The notes under the pieces were generated by a model. The model ran no database searches. It had not been told where the DNA came from and saw only the letters and a program-made list of their open reading frames with translations. This document shows, piece by piece, positions 1 through 11,170 of a stretch of DNA of 64,000 nt. Every line of letters starts with the position of its first letter. The stretch's first letter is position 1. The DNA is taken from contig NZ_CP063401.1 of the NCBI RefSeq assembly GCF_021729885.1, positions 2,162,501-2,226,500 on the forward strand. Direction: 5' to 3'. The stretch comes from Devosia sp. SL43. GTDB taxonomy: Bacteria; Pseudomonadota; Alphaproteobacteria; Rhizobiales; Devosiaceae. A program made the position numbers and the translations under genes.

Positions 1-1
1 G

Positions 2-1591
2 ATCCGCAACCAGCCCTTCATGCGCATTCGCGCGACGCTGGCGACGGCCGCGACATCTCTCTCAGATGGCATTCCCGATTACGATCCGGTGGCCATCCTC
101 AATGCCACCCAGCCCATCACCGCCGCTGCCGACGCGATCGATATCAACACCGACGTCTATGGTGCCGAGGTCGAAGGCGAAGTCGCCGTTCGTCTGGCTG
201 AAATGCCGACCACCTTCGTGCCGCCCAGCGCCATCTCCGACCAGTCCGCCGCCGCCTTCGTGCGCGGCCTGTTCGAATCGACCACCTCGATCGATGGCGG
301 CGCTCCGACCCTGGCCTATGCCGCCCTCGGTCCGACCGTGCGTGATCTGGGCATTGTCGGCGATGGCACCACTGTCAGCGGCGTCGCCGAGAACGTTACC
401 GTCGTGCCCAAGACCACCATCGCCTCCGAAGCCGGCCTCGGTCGCTCGGAACGCTTCCTCACTTTACGCGACGCTACAACCCTCGACGACATCCTGGGCA
501 AGAACGGCTTTACCCCCAACCAGACAGCGCTTGTGGCCGACGCTCTGCGCAATGTCCTGCGCAGCACCGATCTCGCCGCGCGCACGCGCTTCCGCATTCT
601 CTATGGTCCGCTCAGTCGCGATGCCACAAGCCTCGTGCCCTATCGCTTGAGCCTCTATCTTCCCACCGAAGACGGCAACTACGCGCATCAGGCCACCGTC
701 GCGCTCACCGATACCGGCCAGTATGTGCTGGGCATCGAGCCGGACTTCGTCGAATTTCCTGAGGAAGACACCGAAGAGATCAACGTCGCCAACCTGCCCA
801 GCGTCTACCGCTCGATCTGGGAAACCGGCCGCAAGCACGATCTCGACGACGCCACCATCGAGCGCATCATCGGTATGTTTGCCTACGACGTCGACATGAC
901 CAAGAAGATCGCTGCCGGCGACTCAATCGAGATTCTCGAAACCGCGCCCGATGCCGAGGGTCGTACCGAGTTGCTCTATGTCGGGCTGACCCTGGGGACG
1001 ACCATCCGCCAGCTCTACCGCTTCGGCACCGATGATGGCGTTATCGATTTCTACGATCCGGATGGCGAAACCGGCAAACGCTTCCTGACCCGTCGTCCGC
1101 TCGAAGGCGGCGGCACCCTGCGCTCGCGCTTCGGCTACCGCATCCATCCCATCTTCAAGACGCGCCGCCTGCACACTGGCGTCGACCTGGCCGCCCGCTC
1201 CGGCACCCCGATCTATGCCGCCGGCGATGGCGTCATCAGCTATTACAAATGGCAGTCCGGCTATGGCAACAAGGTCGAAATCCAGCACGTCAACGGCTAC
1301 GAGACGGCCTATGGCCACATGTCGCGCTACGTTGACGGCCTTGGAGTCGGCAGCCGTGTGCGGCAGGGCCAGGTCATCGGCTATGTCGGCTCGACCGGTC
1401 AGTCCACCGGCCCGCACTTGCATTTCGAGATCAAGATCAACGGCAACCTGGTCGACCCGCTCAGCGTCAAGCTGCCCAAGGACAATGTCCTTGCCCAGCA
1501 GTATGAGGGCAAGTTCCAGGAGACCATCGCGCAGATCAACGACCTGATGACCCGCGATCCGTCGCCGGTCAATGTGGCAGCCGTCAATTAG
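2..1591 (+). CDS. M23 family metallopeptidase (5'-truncated by window edge)
   Basis: The reading frame is open to the first bases of the window, so the true start lies upstream; the first in-window ATG is at 20. The last ~150 residues are a LytM/M23 zinc endopeptidase domain. Counting from the ATG at 20, HTGVD (about residues 385-389) gives the first zinc-binding His and Asp, and HLHFE (about 466-470) gives the later His pair. GSTGQSTGPHLHFE is typical of the family. The ~370 residues before it probably hold a linker or LysM-like and substrate-positioning regions. M23 enzymes cleave peptidoglycan cross-bridges in the periplasm or regulate amidases. The complete protein probably exceeds 550 residues and carries an N-terminal membrane anchor that is not visible here. 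A 134-bp palindromic repeat follows, then a convergent MFS gene. Family call firm; substrate unknown. Confidence 0.9.
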   Translation: MRNQPFMRIRATLATAATSLSDGIPDYDPVAILNATQPITAAADAIDINTDVYGAEVEGEVAVRLAEMPTTFVPPSAISDQSAAAFVRGLFESTTSIDGGAPTLAYAALGPTVRDLGIVGDGTTVSGVAENVTVVPKTTIASEAGLGRSERFLTLRDATTLDDILGKNGFTPNQTALVADALRNVLRSTDLAARTRFRILYGPLSRDATSLVPYRLSLYLPTEDGNYAHQATVALTDTGQYVLGIEPDFVEFPEEDTEEINVANLPSVYRSIWETGRKHDLDDATIERIIGMFAYDVDMTKKIAAGDSIEILETAPDAEGRTELLYVGLTLGTTIRQLYRFGTDDGVIDFYDPDGETGKRFLTRRPLEGGGTLRSRFGYRIHPIFKTRRLHTGVDLAARSGTPIYAAGDGVISYYKWQSGYGNKVEIQHVNGYETAYGHMSRYVDGLGVGSRVRQGQVIGYVGSTGQSTGPHLHFEIKINGNLVDPLSVKLPKDNVLAQQYEGKFQETIAQINDLMTRDPSPVNVAAVN

Positions 1592-1724
1592 TGCCACGCC
1601 CTCGTGGTTCTGTTCTCGCGAAGAGCTCGCACCTCACCATGAGGGCTACTGTTAGCTCAATATCAGAGTAGCCCTCATGGTGAGGTGCGCTTCTTCAGCG
1701 CCTCGAACCACGAGGGCGTGGCGC
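1591..1724. repeat. Palindromic intergenic repeat, family A, copy 1
   Basis: Long imperfect inverted repeat. The left arm holds GCCACGCCCTCGTGGTTC then GCACCTCACCATGAGGGCTA. The right arm holds TAGCCCTCATGGTGAGGTGC then GAACCACGAGGGCGTGGC. Near-identical copies lie at 11171-11304 and 45779-45910, and a related compact element is at 38996-39086. It fills the gap between two convergent genes and could form a long hairpin in transcripts from either side. Its nature as a REP/BIME-like element is inferred. Confidence 0.85.
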
Positions 1725-1727
1725 GAT

Positions 1728-3200
1728 CTACCCCACCTTCCGCTCGAGGGTGAACCAGGCGATACCAGCAGACACCAGGCTCAAGACCGCCGTGACATAG
1801 GCGACAACAGCAAAAGCGGCATCGGTCGCGCCAAGCCGCAGCGCTTCTTCGTCGGCACTCAATCCTTCGGCCGGCATCCCGAAAAAGATCGGCAGCTCCG
1901 CAGCGCGGTCCAGGCTCTGCTCGAACACCGCCGCCACCAACGCCCCGAGCAACGCCACCGCGACCAGTCCCGCCACACGAGCCACCGCATTGTTGACGCC
2001 CGACGCAGTGCCGGTGTCGCCATCCTCGACCGAGGTCATCACCGCCGTCGACAGCGGCGAAACTACCAGCCCCATACCCAGCCCAAGCAGCACTACCGAC
2101 GGCAGCACCCCCGTCCACGGACTATGCATCGGCGCGGTGATGCCCATCACCGCAAAGCTCAGGGCAACAATCAGCGACCCCAGCGCGATCAGCGGCCCGG
2201 GTCCATACCGATCCGCCCACTTGCCACTGAACGACGACAGGAGGGTCAGGATGATCCCCAGCGGCAGCAGCGTCAGCGATACCGTGGCCGGTGACTCGCC
2301 CCAGCCGCCGATCATGGTCATGGGCAAAAAGAACATCGTGCCGCCCAATGCGAAATAGAGGGCGAAGGTCAGGCCATTGGCGCCGGAAAACCCGCGATTG
2401 GCGAAAAGCCGAAGGGGCAGCATCGGCAACTTGGCGCGCCATTCCCAGATGATGAAAGCCGCAGCCAGCACGATGCCAAGCCCGCACCAGAGCAGTGTAT
2501 GCGACAAGGGCGACACGCTCTCGCTGCCGTCGCCGATGAAGCCATAGGCGATGAACATCAGCGCCACCGTGGCGAGTGCCGCGCCGAACACATCAAGCCG
2601 CCGCCCCGCTTCGACGCGATCCGGCGCCACCTTGAACCACAGCAGCGCCAGTGCCCCCACACCGAGCGGCAGGTTGATGGCGAATATCAATCGCCAGCTC
2701 CAGTCACCCAACCCGGTTAGCACCAGCCCACCGATGATCGGCCCGGCCACCGAGGTGATCGAGGACGCCGCCGCCCAGATGCCAATGGCCTGCCCGCGGC
2801 TCTCCTTGGGATAGGCCTTGGCAATGATGGCCAGGCTTCCCGGCACCATGAACGCCGCACCAATCCCCTGGATGGCCCGCGCAACGATCAGCCATCCCGG
2901 TGTCGGCGCCAGCGCACAGGCAATCGAGGCCAGCGTAAACAGGGCAATGCCCAGGCCAAATGTCCGCCGTAACCCGAACCGGTCACCCGCCGCACCGCCC
3001 AGCAGGGTGAGCGCCGAAAGGAAGAGCAGATAGGCATTGCTCACCCACTGCGCATCGGCCAGCGTGGCGCCCAGATCGGCGCGGACCGAGGGAATGGCGA
3101 TGGAAATCACCGACCCGTCGATGAACCCCATGCTCGACGCCACGATCGCCGCCACCAGCACGAAGCGGCGGCTTTGCGGATCGGTGATATCCTGCGGCAT
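1728..3200 (-). CDS. MFS transporter, DHA2 (EmrB/QacA-like, 14-TM) family
   Basis: A 490-residue, strongly hydrophobic protein with the spacing of a 14-helix drug:H+ antiporter. Family marks are MGFIDGSVISIAIP in TM1, a motif-A loop GDRFGLRR after TM2, ARAIQGIGAA in TM4, and motif C SVAGPIIGG in TM5, which is diagnostic of exporters. It most likely pumps out hydrophobic drugs or related compounds at the inner membrane using the proton gradient. It lies 33 bp downstream of a VOC-family gene on the same strand, so the two are probably one transcript. A LexA-like box precedes the pair. Starts at ATG 3200. Substrate cannot be read from sequence. Confidence 0.9.
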   Translation of the reverse strand: MPQDITDPQSRRFVLVAAIVASSMGFIDGSVISIAIPSVRADLGATLADAQWVSNAYLLFLSALTLLGGAAGDRFGLRRTFGLGIALFTLASIACALAPTPGWLIVARAIQGIGAAFMVPGSLAIIAKAYPKESRGQAIGIWAAASSITSVAGPIIGGLVLTGLGDWSWRLIFAINLPLGVGALALLWFKVAPDRVEAGRRLDVFGAALATVALMFIAYGFIGDGSESVSPLSHTLLWCGLGIVLAAAFIIWEWRAKLPMLPLRLFANRGFSGANGLTFALYFALGGTMFFLPMTMIGGWGESPATVSLTLLPLGIILTLLSSFSGKWADRYGPGPLIALGSLIVALSFAVMGITAPMHSPWTGVLPSVVLLGLGMGLVVSPLSTAVMTSVEDGDTGTASGVNNAVARVAGLVAVALLGALVAAVFEQSLDRAAELPIFFGMPAEGLSADEEALRLGATDAAFAVVAYVTAVLSLVSAGIAWFTLERKVG

Positions 3201-3233
3201 GGCAATGTCCGGGGTACGAATCTGCGAGCCAGC

Positions 3234-3572
3234 CTATTCGCGCGCCACGTAAACCGCCATCTCGTTCCCACCCGGCTCGCGGAAGTGGAAGCGCCGACCG
3301 CCCGGAAAATCGAACTGCGGTTGCGTCACCACGCCACCGGCCGCCAGCACCCGGCGCTCCGCCGCATCCAGATCATCGGTGCGCACCACGGCCATCGTGG
3401 CGGCTACCTTGCCCTCAGCCTGATCGATGCCGCCGTCGATCCCTGCTCCATCCAGCCCATCGTAGTCGGGCCCGTAGCTCACAATGCCCCAGCCAAACGC
3501 CGCCTGAAAAAACGCGCTGCTCAGCGCCCGGTTCGCCGAGGGAAACTCGATATAGTCGATTCTGTCGGTCAT
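3234..3572 (-). CDS. VOC family (glyoxalase/bleomycin-resistance fold) protein
   Basis: A 112-residue single-domain protein with the beta-alpha-beta-beta-beta pattern of the vicinal oxygen chelate fold. The N-terminal IDYIEFPSANRALSSAFFQA is the usual start and FHFREPGGNEMAVY near the end is the usual closing strand; the Glu in that strand is a common metal or substrate contact. Members include glyoxalases, dioxygenases and antibiotic-binding proteins, so the reaction is not predictable. The start ATG is preceded by an AGAGG ribosome site, with a GAAC-N7-GAAC box immediately upstream. It precedes a DHA2 exporter, which suggests a shared detoxification role (inference). Confidence 0.85.
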   Translation of the reverse strand: MTDRIDYIEFPSANRALSSAFFQAAFGWGIVSYGPDYDGLDGAGIDGGIDQAEGKVAATMAVVRTDDLDAAERRVLAAGGVVTQPQFDFPGGRRFHFREPGGNEMAVYVARE

Positions 3573-3585
3573 GCTGTGCCTCTAT

Positions 3586-3600
3586 GTTCTTTGTTTGTTC
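3586..3600. promoter_or_regulatory. Candidate LexA (SOS) box
   Basis: The sequence GTTCTTTGTTTGTTC is an exact GTTC-N7-GTTC direct repeat, the established alphaproteobacterial LexA operator. It ends 14 bp upstream of the VOC protein ATG and next to its ribosome site. Repression of the VOC-MFS operon fits the position. A chance match remains possible. Confidence 0.5.
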
Positions 3601-3639
3601 TTATCAAATCAAAGCGTGTTCCGCAAGGAACCGCGACCG

Positions 3640-3651
3640 TCGAACGTTCGA
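3640..3651. promoter_or_regulatory. 12-bp perfect palindrome upstream of the Sel1-repeat gene
   Basis: TCGAACGTTCGA is a perfect dyad in the 139-bp divergent gap between the VOC and Sel1 genes, about 60 bp before the Sel1 ATG. It could be an operator for either direction. No matching regulator is identified. Confidence 0.3.
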
Positions 3652-3711
3652 TGCAAAATGTGAACTGTTGGGCTAGGCTAGCTCGACGCCACAGCTCTGG
3701 GAGGCATAGGC

Positions 3712-4728
3712 ATGATCCATCTGACAACATTGGCGCGCCACGCGCGCTTGGCAGCAATCGCACTATCGTTGGCCGGCGCACTTGCCGTGCCGGCACAAGC
3801 CGACGAGGTCGCCGACTGCGCGGCCCTGATCGCCAGCCCCTTCGAGGCCGGTTACAAGGCCACGGGCATCAACCCCCGCGAGGCCGATCGCGTCGCGGCC
3901 GAAGAGGTCTGCAACGCCGCCATCGTTGCCCATCCCGATTCCATGGAAGCCCGCACCTGGCTGGCGCGCATCCACTTCTACTATGGCGAGTATCCCCAGG
4001 TCGTCGATCTGGTCGAACCGGCAGCCGCAGCCGGCAATCCGCTCGCCCAGCAGATGCTGGCCGACATTCTCATCGACGGCCTTGGCGGCATTCCGGTCGA
4101 TGAGCCCCGCGCCATCGAATTGCTCGAAGCCTCGTCCGACGCCGGCTTCGCCCCGGGCCAGAACAGCCTCGGCGTCAGCTATGAGCGCGGCCAGGGCGTG
4201 CCGCAGGACGATGCCCAGGCGGCCAAGCTCTATGCGTCTGCGGCCAAACAGGGGCTGGCTGTGGCCGAGGTCAATCTGGGCATGTTCTACGCCGACGGCA
4301 TCGGCGTGCCGGAAGACGATGTCCGTGCCACCAAGCTGTTCATGAGCGCCGCCGAGAAGGGCGATGCCGGCGGCATGAACAGCCTCGCCGTCAGCTACGA
4401 AATCGGCGAAGGCATCGAACAGGATTATGCCCTGGCGCTCGACTGGTACCAGAAGGCTTCCGAGGCCGGCTCGGTGATCGCCGGCGCCAATATCGGCAAT
4501 CTTTACATTCAGGGCCTGGGCGTCGAGCAAGACTATGCCGAGGCTCTCACCTGGATCCGCAAGGCGGCGAAGGACGGCAATTCATACGGCCAGTATCTGC
4601 TGGGCAGCATGTATGAAGAGGGTCAAGGCGTCACCGCCGATATCGACAAGGCTATCGAGTTCTACACCCAGGCCGCCGACGGTGGCAGCAGCGACGCCGA
4701 GGATGCCCTGGTTCGACTGGGCCAGTAA
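3712..4728 (+). CDS. Secreted Sel1-like repeat (SLR/TPR-like) protein
   Basis: 338 residues. An N-terminal signal peptide (about 1-30, ending AVPAQA) is followed by at least six Sel1-like repeats of 35-37 residues, seen as recurring blocks of the type LGxxYxxGxGVxxDxxxAxxxYxxAA (for example SYERGQGVPQDDAQAAKLY and FYADGIGVPEDDVRATKLF). SLR proteins are alpha/alpha solenoids that scaffold protein contacts. In alphaproteobacteria they often act in the periplasm in envelope or exopolysaccharide functions. A GGGAGG ribosome site precedes the ATG. The gene stands alone, divergent from VOC-MFS and convergent with clpB. Partner proteins unknown. Confidence 0.85.
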   Translation: MIHLTTLARHARLAAIALSLAGALAVPAQADEVADCAALIASPFEAGYKATGINPREADRVAAEEVCNAAIVAHPDSMEARTWLARIHFYYGEYPQVVDLVEPAAAAGNPLAQQMLADILIDGLGGIPVDEPRAIELLEASSDAGFAPGQNSLGVSYERGQGVPQDDAQAAKLYASAAKQGLAVAEVNLGMFYADGIGVPEDDVRATKLFMSAAEKGDAGGMNSLAVSYEIGEGIEQDYALALDWYQKASEAGSVIAGANIGNLYIQGLGVEQDYAEALTWIRKAAKDGNSYGQYLLGSMYEEGQGVTADIDKAIEFYTQAADGGSSDAEDALVRLGQ

Positions 4729-4747
4729 CAGACCTGGAAAATGCGAA

Positions 4748-4774
4748 GGGGCCGGTCTCACGACCGGCCCCTTT
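4748..4774. terminator. Rho-independent terminator between the Sel1 gene and clpB
   Basis: Perfect 10-bp GC stem (GGGGCCGGTC/GACCGGCCCC) with a TCAC loop and a short TTTA tail. It lies 20 bp after the Sel1 stop and just beyond the clpB stop on the other strand, so it may serve both convergent genes. The T-tract is better on the plus strand. Confidence 0.75.
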
Positions 4775-4776
4775 AC

Positions 4777-7392
<2,616 letters not shown>

Positions 7393-7934
7393 TCAACTCT
7401 CCTGGTCTCGCCCGCTGCCCGGCCCCGAAGGCATCTGAACACAGGGCGGAAGCGTCGTCTGACGAAGCGCCCGGACCGGAGTTTGACAGCAAAAGTGGTC
7501 ACCACCTTTGCGCTTGGTCAAATCGCCGGCTTCAATATCGGCACTGCTTCATCACCGACCATATGTGGGGAGCGTTTGGCGAGGGAAAAGGGGCCTGCGG
7601 CCAACTCGCGGCCTCGCGGAGAGAGTTAGTTGCGGAGAGATCATAGGCAGGTCTTGGAGTGGATCCGTCTAGAGTTTGAGTGTGTTTGCCCACCCCCTCC
7701 CAACCTCCCCCATCGAAGGGGGAGGTGTCGCGCCACTCGTGAGGCACGATCCTGCCCCAACCACAGAACAGCACCTCACCCTTTATGGGGGAGGGTGGGA
7801 GGGGGTGATTGGAGTTGGCCCCGATGTTTCCGAGCTATGAAACGGCCTGCGCCAGCAAAGCCCAGAAGTTCTCGTTGACTGCCACCACCATTCCGTCAAG
7901 CTCCACCCAGCCGCTCCGGCCAATAGGAACCATC
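7393..7934. other. 542-bp non-coding gap upstream of clpB
   Basis: No credible protein gene. The clpB-proximal half must hold its promoter. The distal half holds a family-B palindrome (7691-7807). Short open frames here span the repeat and show no recognisable protein. Confidence 0.5.
7691..7807. repeat. GC-rich intergenic palindrome, family B
   Basis: Outer arms CACCCCCTCCCA and TGGGAGGGGGTG enclose two smaller hairpins (ACCTCCCCC...GGGGGAGGT and CACCTCACCC...GGGGGAGGGTG-like). The same CCTCCC/GGGAGG vocabulary recurs near 17277, 31354, 37660, 52264, 55729 and 57664. Confidence 0.65.
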
Positions 7935-8018
7935 ATGTCCGTTCAGGATAAGCCCGCGACCCCAGTCGTAAAGCCCAAGCCGCAGGTGACCCCGGTACCG
8001 CCCCTGCCCAAGAAGTAG
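7935..8018 (+). CDS. Possible 27-residue Pro/Lys-rich small protein
   Basis: A short frame starts MSVQDKPATPVV and ends in an alternating K-P-x pattern finishing PPLPKK. A weak AGGAAC site sits 5 bp before the ATG, and a good terminator hairpin follows at 8033-8058, which makes it look like a discrete transcription unit. The composition (Pro, Lys, Val, no Cys or aromatic residue) resembles small basic, disordered proteins often annotated as hypothetical in related bacteria. It is too short for any functional call. It lies convergent with the DUF4167 gene. Confidence 0.45.
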   Translation: MSVQDKPATPVVKPKPQVTPVPPLPKK

Positions 8019-8032
8019 GTCGGCAAAGAAGA

Positions 8033-8060
8033 AGGCCGGACATTGCTGCCCGGCCTTTTG
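8033..8060. terminator. Terminator between the small ORF and the DUF4167 gene
   Basis: Stem AAGGCCGG/CCGGCCTT with a 10-nt loop followed by TT on the plus strand. The minus-strand copy has CTTCTT after the stem. It lies between convergent units, so it may act in both directions. Confidence 0.6.
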
Positions 8061-8062
8061 GA

Positions 8063-8827
8063 TTATTCTGCGGCGCTGGTGGTGCCCGCCGTCAGGAATG
8101 CCGGCAATTCGCCGACGTCAGGCTGATCGGCGCCTGCCAGATCACCGGCATCGCCCCCCGCCGGACGGCGGCGGCGCGGACGGCGCTCGCGTGGCTTGCG
8201 CTCACCATCGGCGGCAGCCTCAGCAGGCTGCTCGACGGGGGCTTCCACTGCTTCGATCACCGCAGGCTGGGGCTGCTCGCTGGCAACCATGGGCTGCTGC
8301 TGAACTTCGCCTTCGGGGCGGAAGCGGTCGCGATTGCGGTTGCGATCGCGACGGTCGCCGCGCTGCTGGCGCTCGCCATCCTGACGCGGTTCGCGCTGCT
8401 CACCATTCTGCTGCTGGCGCGGCTGCTGATCGCCCTCGCTTTGCTGCTCGTCACCATCCTGCTGCACATATTGCTGCTGCGGCGGGGGCTGGGGCGATGC
8501 GAAGCGCGAGTTCATATCGGGCATGTCGTCATCGAAATCGTCGTCCTGGCCATCCGGCCGCTGGCCGTTCTGGGCCTGCTGGGCGCTTGAGACGATGCGG
8601 AAATAGTGCTCGGCATGCTGGAGATAATTCTCCGCCATCACCGAGTCGCCGCTCGATTGGGCGTCGCGGGCGAGCTGCAGATATTTCTCGGCGACATGGG
8701 AGGCGTTGCCGCGCACCTTCACGTCCGGGCCGTTGCTCTCGAAATTGCGGGACAGCGGATTGACATGCTTGCGCCCGCCATTCCGGCTCCGCTGCCGGTT
8801 CTTGTTATTCTGATTATTGGGTCTCAT
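8063..8827 (-). CDS. DUF4167 domain protein, disordered C-terminal region
   Basis: 254 residues. The N-terminal ~80 residues (RPNNQNNKNRQRSRNGG, then LSRNFESNGPDVKVRGNASH and HVAEKYLQLARDAQSSGDS) match the DUF4167 domain found next to prmC/prfA in many alphaproteobacteria. Residues ~90-215 are low-complexity, rich in Gln, Arg, Asp, Glu and Pro, with RRDRNRNRDR-type tracts. The tail has a basic KPRERRPRRRRP cluster. This composition suggests an RNA-binding or condensate-forming protein (inference); no biochemical function is established that I know of. The start ATG has a leader of about 315 bp to prmC. Confidence 0.85.
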   Translation of the reverse strand: MRPNNQNNKNRQRSRNGGRKHVNPLSRNFESNGPDVKVRGNASHVAEKYLQLARDAQSSGDSVMAENYLQHAEHYFRIVSSAQQAQNGQRPDGQDDDFDDDMPDMNSRFASPQPPPQQQYVQQDGDEQQSEGDQQPRQQQNGEQREPRQDGERQQRGDRRDRNRNRDRFRPEGEVQQQPMVASEQPQPAVIEAVEAPVEQPAEAAADGERKPRERRPRRRRPAGGDAGDLAGADQPDVGELPAFLTAGTTSAAE

Positions 8828-9142
8828 CTGGTCGCTTTATCTAACTCTAGAAAAATAAGCGTCACACTGCTGGCGGACCGGCATCGTGCCTGGTCTGGCC
8901 GCTCCCCCTGCGAAGACAATCGTCTTCCATCGTGGGGTTCTAACTGGCTTCATGAAGACCGGTACCGTCTGACGGCGCTCCGAACCTGTCCTGCGTCGTT
9001 CCAGCCTCTGCTGAAACCGCGCTGCACCTGCAGCTTGATGGAAGTGTCGGGTGGCATGTCGCCGTGGCGCTCATGATGCGCCGTTGACAGCAAGGGCAAA
9101 CTATCGTGTTCGCCCCGTCTTTGCCAGCACTAATTGCTGATC
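8828..9142. other. 315-bp gap between prmC and the DUF4167 gene
   Basis: No supported gene. A 68-codon minus-strand frame with a CPCC motif overlaps the prmC end but has no recognisable domain. As both flanking genes are on the minus strand, this is probably promoter plus a long 5' leader of the DUF4167 mRNA. No known riboswitch is recognised. Confidence 0.4.
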
Positions 9143-10000
9143 TCACAGAGCCGTGGTTTCACAACCCTCAAGATGGTGCGCCGATACCACACGATCAAGC
9201 CCGTTAAGATCGCGGTGCACCGCCACATCGTCGAAACCAGCTTCGAGGAAGAGCGCGGAGACCGATGCGCCCTGATCGTAACCGATCTCAACCAGCACAC
9301 GACCATTGGGCTTGAGCCATGCAGCGGCTTCTGCCGCGATGATGCGATGGGGCGCGAGCCCGTCCGGCCCGCCATCGAGGGCCAGGCGGGGGTCGAAATC
9401 CTTGACCTCAGACGCGAGCGTCTCGACGACCGCGGAGGTAATGTAGGGCGGGTTGGAGACGATGAGGTCGAAGCGTTCTCTCCCATCGGGGGAGAGGGGC
9501 TCAAACCAGCTACCTTCAAGAAACGAGATTCGCTCACCCACCCCGTGCCGCTGCGCATTTTCCCGCGCCGCCGCCAGCGCCAGAGCGCTCAAATCCACCG
9601 CCACAGCCATCGCATCTGGTTGATTGGCCAGCACCGCGATCGGGATGCACCCGGTCCCTGTCCCCAGATCGAGTAGTCGGCCGCCTGCGGGTAGCGCACC
9701 CAGCGCCATGTCGACCAGCAGCTCTGTCTCCGGCCTCGGCTCCAGCGTCGCGCTATTGAGCGTGAAGGCCAGTCCGTAGAATTCGCGTACGCCGATAATG
9801 CGCGCGACCGACTCGCCGGTCATGCGTCGGCGCACCAGTTCGGCAATGTCAGCCGCGTGGGCCTCGTCCACCGGCTCGTTCTCGCGGATTGCGAGTTCGA
9901 GCGCACCAAGACCTAAAGCATGCTGGGTCAAAAGCTTGGCATCGAGCGCCGCCGTTTCGAATCCCAGCCGCCCCAACACATCGCGCCAGCCGCGCCACAA
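9143..10000 (-). CDS. prmC: Peptide chain release factor N5-glutamine methyltransferase
   Basis: About 285 residues. An N-terminal helical domain binds the release factor, and a Rossmann methyltransferase domain follows with motif I DLGTGTG (111-117) and the catalytic NPPY (183-186) that places the glutamine amide. PrmC methylates the GGQ glutamine of RF1 and RF2 with SAM, which raises termination efficiency. Its substrate gene prfA lies directly upstream, in the same operon. The start is unclear: no in-frame ATG is available. TTG at 10000 gives MWRGWRDVLGRLGF. An in-frame CTG at 10027 overlapping the prfA stop would give a longer N-terminus (TEAPTIGAL first), as seen in related proteins. Confidence 0.93.
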   Translation of the reverse strand: MWRGWRDVLGRLGFETAALDAKLLTQHALGLGALELAIRENEPVDEAHAADIAELVRRRMTGESVARIIGVREFYGLAFTLNSATLEPRPETELLVDMALGALPAGGRLLDLGTGTGCIPIAVLANQPDAMAVAVDLSALALAAARENAQRHGVGERISFLEGSWFEPLSPDGRERFDLIVSNPPYITSAVVETLASEVKDFDPRLALDGGPDGLAPHRIIAAEAAAWLKPNGRVLVEIGYDQGASVSALFLEAGFDDVAVHRDLNGLDRVVSAHHLEGCETTAL

Positions 10001-10023
10001 GGCGCCAATGGTCGGCGCCTCGG

Positions 10024-11100
10024 TCAGTTGGAAGTCTCCAGCGCCGCCAGCTGCTCGGCCTGGCTAGTGGTGATCAGCGCCTCGATCAATTCATCCAGCG
10101 CTTCGCCCGTAATCACCTTGTCGAGCTTGTAGAGCGTCAGGTTGATGCGGTGATCGGTCACCCGGCCTTGCGGGAAATTGTAAGTACGGATGCGCTCCGA
10201 CCGATCGCCTGACCCCACCTGACCCTTGCGCTCTGCCGAACGGGCAGAATCGCGCTCTTCACGCTGCATCTCATACAGCCGCGAGCGCAGCACGATCATC
10301 GCCTGGGCCCGGTTCTGGTGCTGCGACTTCATCGCCGAAGTGACCACAAGGCCCGACGGAATGTGGGTAATGCGCACCGCCGAGTCGGTGGTGTTGACGT
10401 GCTGCCCGCCGGCGCCGGAAGCACGCATCGTGTCGATGCGGATATCCTCGGCACGGATTTCGATGTCGATGTCTTCGACCTCGGGCAGCACCGCCACGGT
10501 TGCCGCCGAGGTATGGATGCGGCCCGAACCTTCGGTGGCCGGCACGCGCTGGACGCGGTGTACCCCCGATTCGAACTTCATCCGGGCATAGACGCCCTTG
10601 CCCGAGACATTGGCGATGATTTCCTTGAAGCCCCCCATCTCGCCGGGGCTTTCTTCCATCACGGTGACCTTCCAGCCACGATTGGCCGAATAACGCTCGT
10701 ACATCCGGAACAGGTCGCCGGCGAACAAAGCCGCCTCATCGCCGCCGGTGCCACCGCGAATTTCGAGGATGATGGACTTCTCGTCGGCCTCGTCCTTGGG
10801 CAGGAGCAGGATGCGCACGGCCTGGAACAGCGCTTCGATCTTCTCGTCGAGCTCCTCGATCTCGGCCGCGGCCATCTCGGCCATGTCCTTGTCGCCGCTC
10901 TTGAGCAGCGCCTCGGCCTCGGCCCGATCACTCAGCGCCTTGTTATAGGCGCGGATCTCGCCGACGATCGGGGCGAGTTCGGCATGTTCCTTGGAAAACT
11001 TGACGAACTCATCCGGCCCGGCCCCACCAGACAAGGCCGCCTCGACATACTGAAACCGCGTCTCGAGCGCGTCGAGCTTGTCCTGGGGGAGAGATGCCAT
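10024..11100 (-). CDS. prfA: Peptide chain release factor 1
   Basis: 358 residues from [10 protein letters not shown], the usual RF1 length; an in-frame ATG 15 bp upstream (11115) is less typical. The codon-recognition PxT motif is PAT at 187-189, which identifies RF1 (UAA/UAG) rather than RF2. The catalytic GGQ is at 231-233 within [11 protein letters not shown]1 binds the ribosomal A site and triggers peptide release; Gln233 is the PrmC target. The gene is followed directly by prmC, and a family-A repeat separates it from ptsP upstream. Confidence 0.97.
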   Translation of the reverse strand: MASLPQDKLDALETRFQYVEAALSGGAGPDEFVKFSKEHAELAPIVGEIRAYNKALSDRAEAEALLKSGDKDMAEMAAAEIEELDEKIEALFQAVRILLLPKDEADEKSIILEIRGGTGGDEAALFAGDLFRMYERYSANRGWKVTVMEESPGEMGGFKEIIANVSGKGVYARMKFESGVHRVQRVPATEGSGRIHTSAATVAVLPEVEDIDIEIRAEDIRIDTMRASGAGGQHVNTTDSAVRITHIPSGLVVTSAMKSQHQNRAQAMIVLRSRLYEMQREERDSARSAERKGQVGSGDRSERIRTYNFPQGRVTDHRINLTLYKLDKVITGEALDELIEALITTSQAEQLAALETSN

Positions 11101-11170
11101 AGTGAAGTCTTTCAAGTCTGCAGAGGCACGCTTTAGGGATAAGGCGGGTCAAGAGCAAGGGCGAGCTCCA

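Noticed and set aside
1591-1724. CRISPR array or IS-end hypothesis for the palindromes
   Set aside because: No spaced direct repeats, no transposase, and no target duplication visible; the arms suggest a hairpin repeat instead.
8828-9142. Structured ncRNA such as SRP RNA, tmRNA or riboswitch in the DUF4167 leader
   Set aside because: No signature loops (for example the SRP GGAA tetraloop region or a tmRNA tag) could be seen.
8940-9146. 68-codon minus-strand frame with CPCC in the prmC-DUF4167 gap
   Set aside because: Overlaps the prmC end, no ribosome site, no recognisable family; the CPCC is not part of a zinc ribbon pattern with a second pair.
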